64,000 bases of DNA from JBBROS01 sp965213845 (GTDB lineage Bacteria > Pseudomonadota > Alphaproteobacteria > Acetobacterales > Acetobacteraceae): positions 1,488,001-1,552,000 of the forward strand of contig CBDCAI010000004.1 of assembly GCA_965213845.1 (NCBI GenBank). The letters run 5' to 3'. Positions 1 through 9,067 of this stretch are shown here, piece after piece (the first letter of the stretch is position 1; each line of letters begins with the position of its first letter). Below the pieces are notes generated by a model. The model saw only the letters and a list, made by a program, of their open reading frames with translations, had not been told where the DNA came from and did not search any database. Both the position numbers and the translations under genes were made by a program.

Positions 1-753
1 CTGCAGAAGTCGGGCCACCCCTCGGGGTTCGCGCTGGGCCATGCGGTGGGTGACGCCAACGCCTTCTGCTACTGGCTGGTCTGGGCGTTCGGCGGCTCGC
101 TGGTGGACGAGACCGGCAAGGTCACGATCAACAGCAAGGAGACGATCGAGTCGCTGAAGTATGTGCGGGAGCTGTACAAGACGTTCATCCCCGGCACGAA
201 CTCCTGGCTCGATCCCAGCAACAACAAGGCGCTGCTGGCTGGCGAGATCGGCGCGACGCAGAACGGTGTCTCGCTGTTTTTCTCGGCCAAGAACAGCCCG
301 GACGCGGCGCTGCAGAAGATCGCCGCCGACCTGAACCATGCGCGGATGCCGATCGGGCCGGTCGGCAAGCCCACGGAATCGGCGCTGGCGATCAACGCGA
401 TGGTGTTCAAGCACACCAAGTACCCGAACGCGGCCAAGGCCTACCTGGCGTTCATGATGGAGGCGCCGCAGTACGACCATTGGCTGACCGGCAGCTTCGG
501 CTATTGGGGCCAGCCGCTGCGGGCCTACGAGCAGAGCGCGGTGTGGACCAACGAGCCGAAGATCGCGGTGTACAAGGACACGATGAACGCCAGCCGCTGG
601 CTCGCCTGGCCGGGCCCGATCAGCGACAAGTCGGGCGCCGTCGTGGCGGACTACGTGGTGGTAGACATGGTGGCTGCGGCGGCCACCGGGTCCAGCACGC
701 CGGAGGACTCCGCCAAGGAGGCCGAGCGGCGGGCGAAGCGCTACTACCGCTGA
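1..753 (+). CDS. Sugar ABC transporter substrate-binding protein, C-terminal part (5' end outside window)
   Basis: The frame is open from the first base, so the gene starts upstream of the window and about 250 C-terminal residues are present. The sequence has the features of the family 1 extracellular solute-binding lobe: a segment ending LLAGEIGATQNG, a helix with SALAINAMVFKHTKYPNAAKAY cut by the usual hinge, and a C-terminal tail rich in A/E/K. Proteins of this family deliver sugars or polyols to MalF/MalG-type permeases in the periplasm. No permease follows directly; two sugar permeases lie 8.3 kb further on at 9068-10946 and may be its partners, which is inference. The signal peptide cannot be seen. 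Family call is good, substrate unknown. Confidence 0.85.
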   Translation: MQKSGHPSGFALGHAVGDANAFCYWLVWAFGGSLVDETGKVTINSKETIESLKYVRELYKTFIPGTNSWLDPSNNKALLAGEIGATQNGVSLFFSAKNSPDAALQKIAADLNHARMPIGPVGKPTESALAINAMVFKHTKYPNAAKAYLAFMMEAPQYDHWLTGSFGYWGQPLRAYEQSAVWTNEPKIAVYKDTMNASRWLAWPGPISDKSGAVVADYVVVDMVAAAATGSSTPEDSAKEAERRAKRYYR

Positions 754-790
754 GACCCGTTTCTCCCTGGTCGGCCGCCGGGTGGGGCCG

Positions 791-3286
791 TCACGGCAAG
801 GGCCGTGCGGCGTCCGTCCAGTCCTTCCAGGGGTCGGGCTTTTTCAGCAGGGCCGGGGCGGTGCGGAGGGTATAGGCTTTCGGGTCCAGCCGCGCCGTGA
901 CCTGGGACCAGGCGATCGGGAGCGACACGGGCGCGCCGGGGCGGGCCCGGGGGGACCAGGCGGCCACGGCGGTGCTGGTGCGGTCGTTGCGGAGGTAGTC
1001 GAGGAAGATGCGGCCGGTGCGGGCCTTCTTTGCCATCACGGCGACGTAGCGCCCAGGCTCGTCCGCGGCCATCGATTCACATAGCTTTTTGGCGAAGGCC
1101 TTGGCGGCGGGCCATTCGGCCTTCTGCGTCAATGGCACGACGACGTGCAGCCCCTTGCCGCCGGTGGTCTTGGGGAAGCTGGCGAGCCCGTAAGCGGTCA
1201 GGCGGTCGCGGACCGCCCTGGCCCCCTCGATCACCCGGGCGAAATCGAGGTCGGGCGCGGGGTCGAGGTCGAAGACCAGGCGGTCCGGCCGTTCGATGTC
1301 GTCGACCGGCGCGCCCCAGGGATGGATCTCTAGCGCCGAGATCTGCGCCAGGGCGGCCAGGCCTTCTGCGGTGTCCACCATCAGATAGGGCTGCTTCTCC
1401 GCCCGCACGTTCACCTGGTGGATCAGGGCCGACTGGCCGCGCATGGCGTGGCGCTGGAAGAACTGCTGCCCGCCGATGCCGTCCGGCGTGCGGATAATCG
1501 AGATGGCGCGGCCCGCGATATACGACAGCAGGCGGGGCGCGACGGCGGCGTAGTAGGCGGCCAGGTCCTGCTTGGTGATGCCGTCATCGGGCCAGAGCAG
1601 CTTCTCCGGATGGCTCAGGCCCGGCACGCCGGGCCGCACGATGGCGGGCTTGGCCGATGCGGGAGCCGCTGCAGATTTCGGGGGGTGGGCTGCCGGCGGT
1701 TCGGGGGCCGTGACCTCGGCGGCCGGCTTGTCCTCGCGCAGGCCCTTGAAGGCGCCTTGCCGGATCTTGCCGTCCCCGGTGAAGCCCTCGTACTCGATCT
1801 CGGCGACCAGCGTGGCGGTCGTCCAGCCTTCGGCGTCTTTCGGGGTCGTGGCGAAGGGCGAGGCGTCGGCCTGCACGGCGCGGAGCTGACGGTCCAGCCG
1901 GGCGGCGGCGGCCTCGCCGATGCCGGAGCCGACGCGGCCGAGATAGACCAGCTGCCCGTCGCGGCGGGCGCCCAGCAGCAGGACCAGGCGTCCGCCCGCG
2001 CCGTGGCTCCAGCCGCCGACCACGAACTCGTCGCGGCCCCGGCATTTCGCCTTCGTCCACGCGCTGCCGCGGCCCGAGGTGTAGGGGGCTTCGGCCTTCT
2101 TCGAGACGACGCCCTCCAGCCCCAGCTGACAGGCGGAGCGGAGCACGGCCTCGCCCGGAACCGTGAAGTGCTCGAGGTAGCGGACGCCATCGAGCGGCAG
2201 GGCGGGCGCGGCGGGGGCGAGCAGGGCGGCGAGGGCCTGCTTGCGCTGCAGCAGGGGCTGGGGACGGAGGTCGTCCGAGCCCTGGCGCAGCAGGTCGAAG
2301 GCGAAGAACACCAGGGCGCCGGTGGTGCCGCGCTCGATGGCGGCCTGCAGGGCGGCGAAATCCGGCTTGCCTTCCGCATCCAGGGCGCACAGCTCGCCGT
2401 CGACCACGCAGTCGGGCAGGCGGGACAGGCCGCGGGCGGCGCCGGGAAAGCGGTCGGTCCAGTCCAGGCCGCTGCGGGTCAGCAGGCGCGTGGCCCCGCC
2501 GGCGACATGGGCCTGCATGCGATACCCGTCGAGCTTCAGCTCGTGCACCCAGCCGGGCCCCGTGGGCGCGCGGTCGGACGGGGTGCACAGCTGCGGCGCG
2601 ATGAAGTCGGGCTTGGCCGGCCCGGCTTGTCGGGTCGCTGCCGGCTTGGCGCCGGCGGCGGGCCGGCGCAGGCGGGGCGGCGGCGCCTTCGCGACGACCA
2701 GCCCGGCGGCCACCTGGTCGATCGTGCGGCCGGTCTTGATGCTGGTGTCGGCATCCAGCAGGGCGGCGCCGCTGCCGGGGCGGGCGGCATCGTCCTTTTC
2801 CTTGATCAGCAGCCAGTTGGGGTTGCGGTCCCCAGGCTTCGGCTTGAGGCGGATCAGCACCCAGCCGCCCGTCATGCGGTGGGCGGTGATGCGGAACTTG
2901 AACTCGCCGCGGGCCAGGTCCTGCACCGGGTCGCTCCCGGGAACCAGCGGCTCCCAGGTGCCTTCGTCCCACAGGATGACGGTGCCGCCGCCGTAGCTGC
3001 CCTTAGGGATCGTGCCCTCGAAGCTGGCGTAGTCGATGGGATGGTCCTCCACCTCCACGGCCAGGCGGCGCTCCCGCGGGTCGAGGCTGGGGCCGCGGGT
3101 GACGGCCCAGGATTTCAGCACGCCCCCCAGCTCGAGCCGGAGGTCGTAGTGCAGCCGCGTGGCGGCGTGCTTCTGGACGCAGAAGGCGTGCGTGGCGGAG
3201 GCGGCCTGCTGGGCGGGCACGCCGCCCGCGGGCTCGGCCGTCTTGTTGAAGTCGCGCTTCCGGCGATAGGGCTGCAGGGCGTCCAT
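791..3286 (-). CDS. ligD: Multifunctional DNA ligase D (NHEJ)
   Basis: An 831-residue LigD with domains in the order phosphoesterase - ligase - polymerase. Residues 1-160 hold the 3'-phosphoesterase domain (HYDLRLELGGVLKSWAV, then FEGTIPKGSYGGG). The ATP-dependent ligase domain follows, with the adenylation motif KLDGYR and Lys251 as the nucleotidyl-accepting lysine. The primase-like polymerase domain runs from about residue 559 (HPEKLLWPDDGITK) to the end and carries the DLD metal pair near 673-675 and TTGGKGLHVVVPL. In bacteria LigD works with Ku to join double-strand breaks. No ku gene is in the window. I chose the ATG at 3286 because the open frame upstream has no family similarity and the phosphoesterase domain begins a few residues later. 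Confidence 0.93.
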   Translation of the reverse strand: MDALQPYRRKRDFNKTAEPAGGVPAQQAASATHAFCVQKHAATRLHYDLRLELGGVLKSWAVTRGPSLDPRERRLAVEVEDHPIDYASFEGTIPKGSYGGGTVILWDEGTWEPLVPGSDPVQDLARGEFKFRITAHRMTGGWVLIRLKPKPGDRNPNWLLIKEKDDAARPGSGAALLDADTSIKTGRTIDQVAAGLVVAKAPPPRLRRPAAGAKPAATRQAGPAKPDFIAPQLCTPSDRAPTGPGWVHELKLDGYRMQAHVAGGATRLLTRSGLDWTDRFPGAARGLSRLPDCVVDGELCALDAEGKPDFAALQAAIERGTTGALVFFAFDLLRQGSDDLRPQPLLQRKQALAALLAPAAPALPLDGVRYLEHFTVPGEAVLRSACQLGLEGVVSKKAEAPYTSGRGSAWTKAKCRGRDEFVVGGWSHGAGGRLVLLLGARRDGQLVYLGRVGSGIGEAAAARLDRQLRAVQADASPFATTPKDAEGWTTATLVAEIEYEGFTGDGKIRQGAFKGLREDKPAAEVTAPEPPAAHPPKSAAAPASAKPAIVRPGVPGLSHPEKLLWPDDGITKQDLAAYYAAVAPRLLSYIAGRAISIIRTPDGIGGQQFFQRHAMRGQSALIHQVNVRAEKQPYLMVDTAEGLAALAQISALEIHPWGAPVDDIERPDRLVFDLDPAPDLDFARVIEGARAVRDRLTAYGLASFPKTTGGKGLHVVVPLTQKAEWPAAKAFAKKLCESMAADEPGRYVAVMAKKARTGRIFLDYLRNDRTSTAVAAWSPRARPGAPVSLPIAWSQVTARLDPKAYTLRTAPALLKKPDPWKDWTDAARPLP

Positions 3287-3382
3287 GGGACCAGAATGCC
3301 GGGGCGGCCCGCTGGTTCCCGCTTGTGTTCGGCGGAATTGGGACGGAGCCTGCGCGCAACCCACAAGTCCGGGAGCGACGCG

Positions 3383-4531
3383 ATGCCGACCTACACGATG
3401 ACCATTCCCGAGGGGCGCCTGAGCGCGGCCCAGCTGTCGCAGGTGGCGGCCGACATCACCCGCGTGCACAACGAGGTCACGGGGGCGGCAAGCTTCTTCG
3501 CGCAGGTGATCGTCCATGAGGTGCCGGCCGGGCGCTTCTTCGTGGGCGGGCGGGTGCTGGCGGGCGACCAGCTGTTCCTGCAGGGGCAGATCCGGGCGGG
3601 GCGCAGCGCGCAGGACCGGCAGCGGCTGCTGTTGGGGTTGCGGGATGCGGTGGCCGGCGCGGCCGGGGCGGAGAACGCGTCCGTCTGGGTGTACCTGGTC
3701 GATCTGCCGGCGCGCGACATGATCGAGCACGGGCACGTGCTACCCGAGCCCGGCGGCGAGGCGGCCTGGCTCGACAGCCTGCCGCCGCCCGACCAGGCCC
3801 GCATGCGGGCGACCGGCGCCCCCCACCCCATGAGCCAGCCGATGAACCTGCCGATGAGCGTGCGCGTGCTCTCGACCTTGGCGCTGGCCGGCGCGGTGCA
3901 GGCCTTGGCGCCGCGGTTCGAGGCGGCGCACGGCGTGCAGCTGGACATGGAGTTCCTGCCGACGGCCGTGCTGCTGCCGCGGCTGCGGGCGGGCGAGCGG
4001 GCGGACGTGGCGCTGCTGACCGCCGAGGGGATCGGGGCGCTGGTGGCCGAGGGGCTGGTCCTGGCGGACAGCCGGCGGGACCTCGCGCGGTCGTTCGTGG
4101 GCGTCGCGGTGCGGCAGGGCGCGGCGCGGCCGGACATCGCGACGCCCGAGGCGTTCGTCGCGGCGCTGCAGTCGGCACGGTCGATCGGTCTGTCGCGCCA
4201 GGGTGCGAGCGGCCTGTTCCTGGCCGGGCTGTTCCGCCGGCTGGGGATCGACGCGATGGTCGCGGCCAAGGCGACGGTGATCGAGAGCGGCTACACCGGC
4301 ACGTTGGCGGCGAGCGGCGCGGTGGAGCTGGCGTTGCAGCAGGTGAGCGAGTTGCTGGGCATTCCCGGGGTGGACGTCGTCGGACGGCTGCCGGCGGCGC
4401 TGGGCGGGGACGGCGTGTTCTCGGGCGGCGTGCTGGTGCAGGCCGCGGCGCCTGACATGGGGGCGGCGCTGCTGGACGCCATCGCGGCGGCCGGGGGCGC
4501 GCTGGTGGATGCGGGGCTGGAGCCGGTGTAG
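3383..4531 (+). CDS. cis-CaaD-like tautomerase fused to ModA-like substrate-binding domain
   Basis: One uninterrupted 382-residue frame. Residues 1-143 match the cis-3-chloroacrylic acid dehalogenase branch of the tautomerase superfamily. Counting from the Pro exposed after Met removal, Pro1, His28, Arg70, Arg73, Tyr103 and Glu114 are all present, the six residues used by cis-CaaD and Cg10062. Residues from about 150 (Met codons at 3830, 3842 and 3854) to the end resemble a molybdate/sulfate-type periplasmic binding fold (FLPTAVLLPRLRAGERADVALLT; SGYTGTLAASGAVELALQQVSELL), but there is no signal peptide. No stop codon separates the parts. Either this is a true fusion, or the binding domain is also translated from an internal ATG. 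Activity of the first domain could be dehalogenase, hydratase or decarboxylase on a C3 acid; this cannot be told from sequence. Confidence 0.8.
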   Translation: MPTYTMTIPEGRLSAAQLSQVAADITRVHNEVTGAASFFAQVIVHEVPAGRFFVGGRVLAGDQLFLQGQIRAGRSAQDRQRLLLGLRDAVAGAAGAENASVWVYLVDLPARDMIEHGHVLPEPGGEAAWLDSLPPPDQARMRATGAPHPMSQPMNLPMSVRVLSTLALAGAVQALAPRFEAAHGVQLDMEFLPTAVLLPRLRAGERADVALLTAEGIGALVAEGLVLADSRRDLARSFVGVAVRQGAARPDIATPEAFVAALQSARSIGLSRQGASGLFLAGLFRRLGIDAMVAAKATVIESGYTGTLAASGAVELALQQVSELLGIPGVDVVGRLPAALGGDGVFSGGVLVQAAAPDMGAALLDAIAAAGGALVDAGLEPV

Positions 4532-4541
4532 CGCCCCTCGG

Positions 4542-7500
4542 TCAGGCCGTTCCGGGTTCCGGCTGGCCGCGCGTGGCGTCGGCCAGGCGCGGCATCTGCC
4601 GCTTCTTCCGCGCCGGGACCAGCCAGCGCTGGAACCTGTCCAGATACAGGTAGATCACCGGGGTCGTGTACAGGGTCAGCACCTGGCTGAGCGCCAGCCC
4701 GCCCACCATGGCGAACCCCAGCGGCTTGCGCAGCTCCGACCCGGCCCCGCCCTCCAGCATCAGCGGCAGGCCCGACAGCAGGGCGGCCATCGTCGTCATC
4801 AGGATCGGGCGGAAGCGCAGCAGGCAGGCGCGGCGGATGGCCTCGTGCGGGCTGACGCCTTCGTTGCGCTCCAGGTGGATGGCGACGTCCACCATCATGA
4901 TGCCGTTCTTCTTGACGATGCCGATCAGCAGGATGATGCCGACGATGGCGATGACCGTCAGGTCGTAGTGGAAGGCCAGCAGCATCAGCAGTGCGCCGAC
5001 CCCCGCCGAGGGCAGGGTCGAGAGGATGGTCAGCGGCAGGATGTAGCTTTCATAGAGGATGCCCAGGATGATGTAGACGGCGATCAGCGCCGCCGCGATC
5101 AGCGCCGGCTGGGAGCTGAGCGACGACTGGAAGGCCTGGGCCGTGCCCTGGAACTGACCCTGCACGGTGGCGGGGACACCGAGGGCGGCCTGGGCCTGCT
5201 GGATGGCGGTCACGGACTCGCCCAGCGAGGCGCCGGGCTTCAGGTTGTACGACAGCGTCACGGCCGGGAACTGGCTCTGATGGTTGACCACCAGCGGCTG
5301 CACGGGCGTGCTGTCGACCCGCACGAAGGTGCTGATGGGCACGATCTGCCCGGTGCCGGAGCGGACATAAAGGTCCCGCAGGGTGTCGAGCGTGCCCTGC
5401 TGCCCCGGCGTCACCTCGAGGATGACGTAGTAGGCCTTCAGGTCGGTGAAGTACTGCGCGACCTGGCGCTGCCCGAAGGCGTCGTTCAACGTGGCGTCGA
5501 TCACGCCGGGCTGGATGCCGAAGCGCGCGGCGGCGTCCTTGTCGTAGGTGAGCGTCGCCGTGAGGCCGGACCCGGCGGCGTCGGACGTGACGTCGGTCAG
5601 CATCGGCAGGGTCTTCAGCTTGTCGAGCAGGCGGGGCGCCCACTGGTTCAGCTCCGTCTGGTCGGGGTCGGACACCGTGTACTGGTATTCGGTCCGCGAC
5701 AGACGGCCGCCGACCCGCACGTCCTGGGCGGGCTGCATGAACAGGCGGATGCCCTGCGTGCCCTGGAGGCTGCGATTCAGGCGGGCGATCACGGCCCGAG
5801 CGTCGTCCTTGCGCTCCGCCCAGGGCTTGAGCGTGATGTAGAGCCGTCCGTTGTTGGCGGTCTGCCCGCCGCTGCCCGCGCCGACGGAGCTTGTGACCCC
5901 GGCGACGGCCGGGTCCTTCTGCACGACCTCGTTCACCTGCCGCTGCAGCCGGCTCATCTCCGCGAAGCTGGTGTCCTGGGCGGCGTCGGTGATGCCGATG
6001 ATGATGCCGGTGTCCTGGCTGGGGAAGAAGCCTTTCGGGATGACGACGTACAGCAGGACGGTCACGCCGAGCGTCGCGCAGAACACCAGGAAGGTCGGGA
6101 AGCGATACTTGAGGGCGATGTCGAGCGTGCGGGCATAGAAGCCCAGGATGGCGTCGAACACCCGCTCGACCGCGTTGTAGAACCGGCCGTGCCGCTTCGT
6201 CTCGGCCGTCAGGAAGCGGGACGCCATCATGGGCGTGAGGGTCAGCGAGGTGAAGGCGGAGACGACGATGGTGATGGAGACCGTGATGGCGAACTCGCGG
6301 AACAACCGGCCGATGACGCCGCCCATCAGCAGCAGCGGGATGAACACCGCGACAAGGCTGATGCTGATGCTGAGGATGGTGAAGCCGATCTCGCTGGCGC
6401 CCTTCAGGGCGGCCTCGTAGGGCTGCTCGCCTTCCTCGATATGGCGGACGATGTTCTCCAGCATGACGATGGCGTCGTCGACGACGAAGCCGACCGCGAT
6501 GGTGAGGCCCATCAGGCTGAGGTTGTCCAGGCTGAAGCCGCAGGCGTACATGATCGCCAGCGTGCCGACGAGCGCCACGGGGATGGTGACGCTGGGAATG
6601 ACCGTCGCCCAGACGTTGCGCAGGAAGACGAAGATGACGGCGACGACCAGGACGATCGACAGCGCCAGCGTGAACTCCACGTCGCTCACCGAGGCGCGGA
6701 TGGTCAGCGTGCGGTCGCTGACGACGTCCACGTGGATGTCGGGCGGGATGTTCTTGAGCAACGTGGGCAGCTTCGCGCGGACCGCGTCGACGGTGTCGAT
6801 GACGTTGGCGCCCGGCTGCTTGAACACCAGCAGCAGCACGGCGGGCTTGTTGTCCTGCCAGGCGGTCAGCTCCCGGTTCTGCGGGCCGGAGACGGCCTGG
6901 CCGACGTCGCCGATGCGCACCGCGCCGCCCGCCTGAGCACCGGCCCCCAGCTGGTAGCTGATGATGGTGTCGTTGTACTCCCGGGCCGTCATGCGCTGGT
7001 CGTTGGCATAGACGGTGTAGGACTGGTGCGCGCCGTCGATCGTGCCCTTCGGCGCGTTGGCGGTCGAGTTGGTCAGGACGGTCCGCACGTCCTCGAGCGT
7101 GAGGCCGAGGCCGGCCAGGCGTGCGGGGTCGATCTGGACACGGATGGCCGGGGTCTGCTGTCCGCCGACCAGGACCTGCGACACGCCGGACACCTGGCTG
7201 AGCTGCTGGGCGATGATATTCTCGGCGGCCGCATCGACGGTGGTCAGGGGCAGCGTCTCGGACCGGACGGCCATGATGAGGATGGGTGCGTCGGCCGGGT
7301 TGGTCTTGCGCAGCGTGGGCGGGTTCGGGATGTCTTTCGGCAGCTGGCCGCCGGCGGCGTTGATCGCCTCCAGCACGTCGGTCGCGGCGCCGTCGATCTG
7401 CCGGCTGAGGTCGAACTGCAGGGTGATCTGGCTGTTGCCGAGCACGTTGACCGAGGTCATCTGCGTCAGGCCGGGGATTTGGCCGAACTGCGTCTCGAGC

Positions 7501-7697
7501 GGGGTGGCGACGGCGGTGGCCATGGTGGCGGGGCTGGCACCGGGGTAGGAGCCGGTGACGGTGATGGTGGGGAACTCGACCGCCGGCAGGGGCGCCACGG
7601 GCAGGAACGGGTAGGCGGCTGCGCCGGCCAGCACGATGGCGGCGATCATCAGCGAGGTGGCGATGGGCCGCTTGATGAAGGGGCTGCTGAGGCTCAT
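4542..7697 (-). CDS. RND efflux pump inner-membrane transporter (MdtB/MdtC-like)
   Basis: A 1051-residue RND permease of the hydrophobe/amphiphile efflux family, normal length for AcrB/MdtC proteins. The N-terminus has the typical first membrane helix after FIKRPIATSLM. Transmembrane helix 4 carries GFVVDDAIVMLENIVRHI, with the proton-relay pair Asp407/Asp408 at the same numbers as in AcrB. Two large periplasmic loops and the second helix bundle (IVGIILLIGIVKKNGIMMVD) are intact. It would form the proton-driven trimer that exports drugs, bile salts or other amphiphiles together with the adaptor encoded upstream. The start ATG overlaps the adaptor stop by 4 bases, so the two are translationally coupled. 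An outer-membrane channel gene is not adjacent. Confidence 0.95.
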   Translation of the reverse strand: MSLSSPFIKRPIATSLMIAAIVLAGAAAYPFLPVAPLPAVEFPTITVTGSYPGASPATMATAVATPLETQFGQIPGLTQMTSVNVLGNSQITLQFDLSRQIDGAATDVLEAINAAGGQLPKDIPNPPTLRKTNPADAPILIMAVRSETLPLTTVDAAAENIIAQQLSQVSGVSQVLVGGQQTPAIRVQIDPARLAGLGLTLEDVRTVLTNSTANAPKGTIDGAHQSYTVYANDQRMTAREYNDTIISYQLGAGAQAGGAVRIGDVGQAVSGPQNRELTAWQDNKPAVLLLVFKQPGANVIDTVDAVRAKLPTLLKNIPPDIHVDVVSDRTLTIRASVSDVEFTLALSIVLVVAVIFVFLRNVWATVIPSVTIPVALVGTLAIMYACGFSLDNLSLMGLTIAVGFVVDDAIVMLENIVRHIEEGEQPYEAALKGASEIGFTILSISISLVAVFIPLLLMGGVIGRLFREFAITVSITIVVSAFTSLTLTPMMASRFLTAETKRHGRFYNAVERVFDAILGFYARTLDIALKYRFPTFLVFCATLGVTVLLYVVIPKGFFPSQDTGIIIGITDAAQDTSFAEMSRLQRQVNEVVQKDPAVAGVTSSVGAGSGGQTANNGRLYITLKPWAERKDDARAVIARLNRSLQGTQGIRLFMQPAQDVRVGGRLSRTEYQYTVSDPDQTELNQWAPRLLDKLKTLPMLTDVTSDAAGSGLTATLTYDKDAAARFGIQPGVIDATLNDAFGQRQVAQYFTDLKAYYVILEVTPGQQGTLDTLRDLYVRSGTGQIVPISTFVRVDSTPVQPLVVNHQSQFPAVTLSYNLKPGASLGESVTAIQQAQAALGVPATVQGQFQGTAQAFQSSLSSQPALIAAALIAVYIILGILYESYILPLTILSTLPSAGVGALLMLLAFHYDLTVIAIVGIILLIGIVKKNGIMMVDVAIHLERNEGVSPHEAIRRACLLRFRPILMTTMAALLSGLPLMLEGGAGSELRKPLGFAMVGGLALSQVLTLYTTPVIYLYLDRFQRWLVPARKKRQMPRLADATRGQPEPGTA

Positions 7698-8866
7698 CGG
7701 CTGGCGCTCTGGCCCGTGCCTTGGCCGGGGGGCGCGTTGTTGGGCTGGGCGGGGTCCGCGGACGTCACGCGGGTGCCGGGGCCGATGCGCGACTGGCCGG
7801 CCACGACGACCTGTTCGCCCGCCTTCACGCCATCCTGCAGGACGGTATGGGCACCGTCGTCGAGCGCCACCTTGATGGCCCGGCGCTCGACCGTCTTGTC
7901 GGGCTTGATGGCGAAGACGAACAGGCCGTCCTGCCCGTGCTGGACCGCCTCGTGCGGGATGGTGATGCCGCGCGCGGTGTCCACCTGCAGGCGGGTGGTG
8001 ACGAACTCGCCGGGCGTCAGCAGGTCGTCCGCGTTGTCGAACGACGCCTTGAACTGCAGCGTGCCGGTGCCCGGGTTGATGGCGTTGTCGGGCGTCTGCA
8101 GCTGGCCTTTGGAGGATTGCCCGCCGGCGTTCGACGGATCGGCGAACACCGGGAGCGGGCCGTTCGCCATCGCCTGCCGCACGCGCTGGATGTCGGTCTG
8201 CGGCAGGGTGAAGACCACGCTGATCGGGCGGACCTGGGTGATCGACAGGATGCCGGGGCCCGTTGCGTTGGCCTGGACCAGGTTGCCGGGGTCCAGCCGG
8301 CGCAGGCCGACCCGGCCGTCCAGCGGCGAGCGGACGGTGGCGTACTGCAGGTTGATGGCCGCCTCCTCGATCGAGGCCTCGTCGGCCTGCACCGCGCCCT
8401 GCAGCCGGGCCACGCCGGACTGCTGTGTCTCCAGCTGCTGGCGGGAGGCGAAGTCGCTGCGGGCCAGGGCGGCGGTGCGCTGCTGGTCCGCCTGCGCGTT
8501 CAGCAGCTGCGCCTGGTCCTGCGTGCGCTGCGCCACCGCCTTGTCGAGTGCGGCCTTCAGCGGGCGCGGGTCGATCAGCGCCACGACGTCGCCGCGCTTC
8601 ACGTCCTGGCCCTCGGTGACCGGCACCTCGACGAGGACGCCGCCGACCTGGGGATGGACCTCGACCGCGTTGAGCGCCTGCACGGTGCCGATGCCGCGGA
8701 GGTAGACGGGCACCTCGTCGTTCGTGGCGGCGGCCGCGGTGACGGGGACGGGCGGCGGCGCGGGCGCGGGCTTGTCTTCGGACCGGTCGGCATAGCGCCA
8801 GCCGGCCACCCCACCGACGATGAGGATCGCGACCGTCGCCAGTGTGGGAAGCGGCTTCAACTGCAC
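7694..8866 (-). CDS. RND efflux periplasmic adaptor (MdtA-like membrane fusion protein)
   Basis: A 390-residue HlyD/MdtA-type adaptor. It has an N-terminal hydrophobic anchor (residues about 8-22), a lipoyl/barrel-sandwich region (VHPQVGGVLVEVPVTEGQDVKRGDVVALIDPRPL), an alpha-helical hairpin rich in Ala/Gln around residues 100-150, the second lipoyl half (ATVRSPLDGRVGLRRLDPGNLV) and a beta-barrel domain ending in a Pro/Gln-rich tail. It links the RND pump to an outer-membrane channel. The start is taken as GTG at 8866, just before the membrane anchor; no good Shine-Dalgarno is seen, and a few codons upstream remain open. It is first in a two-gene operon and is divergent from the sugar permease operon. 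Confidence 0.92.
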   Translation of the reverse strand: MQLKPLPTLATVAILIVGGVAGWRYADRSEDKPAPAPPPVPVTAAAATNDEVPVYLRGIGTVQALNAVEVHPQVGGVLVEVPVTEGQDVKRGDVVALIDPRPLKAALDKAVAQRTQDQAQLLNAQADQQRTAALARSDFASRQQLETQQSGVARLQGAVQADEASIEEAAINLQYATVRSPLDGRVGLRRLDPGNLVQANATGPGILSITQVRPISVVFTLPQTDIQRVRQAMANGPLPVFADPSNAGGQSSKGQLQTPDNAINPGTGTLQFKASFDNADDLLTPGEFVTTRLQVDTARGITIPHEAVQHGQDGLFVFAIKPDKTVERRAIKVALDDGAHTVLQDGVKAGEQVVVAGQSRIGPGTRVTSADPAQPNNAPPGQGTGQSASR

Positions 8867-8970
8867 CAAGGAGCCCCCGGGAGACCGGTCCAGGATGGGA
8901 CCGTCAGTGACATACGCACGAAACCGCACAACGCTCGGGCGGTCGCCCCATCGTGATCGGACAGAACGCA

Positions 8971-9010
8971 AGGCTGGCGCGGCCGGGGTCGTGAGGCTGG
9001 CGCGGCCGGG
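8971..9010. repeat. 17-bp direct repeat between efflux and sugar-permease operons
   Basis: AGGCTGGCGCGGCCGGG occurs at 8971-8987 and again, identical, at 8994-9010, a 23-base offset. It lies in the 200-base divergent region between the adaptor gene and the first sugar permease. It could be a paired regulator site or a simple local duplication; nothing in the sequence decides. Confidence 0.5.
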
Positions 9011-9067
9011 CCAGCTGCGGTAGCGTGCCGCCATGCGCCGCGAGAGCGCCTGGCCCTCGGGGGGAGC

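Noticed and set aside
1418..3382. Long plus-strand open frame antisense to ligD, leading into the tautomerase frame
   Set aside because: It is a high-GC shadow frame with low-complexity Gly/Ala/Gln-rich translation; real similarity begins only at the ATG at 3383.
4509..8705. 1398-codon plus-strand frame opposite the RND genes
   Set aside because: Asp/Gln/Val-rich shadow of the RND pump and adaptor; no domain recognisable.
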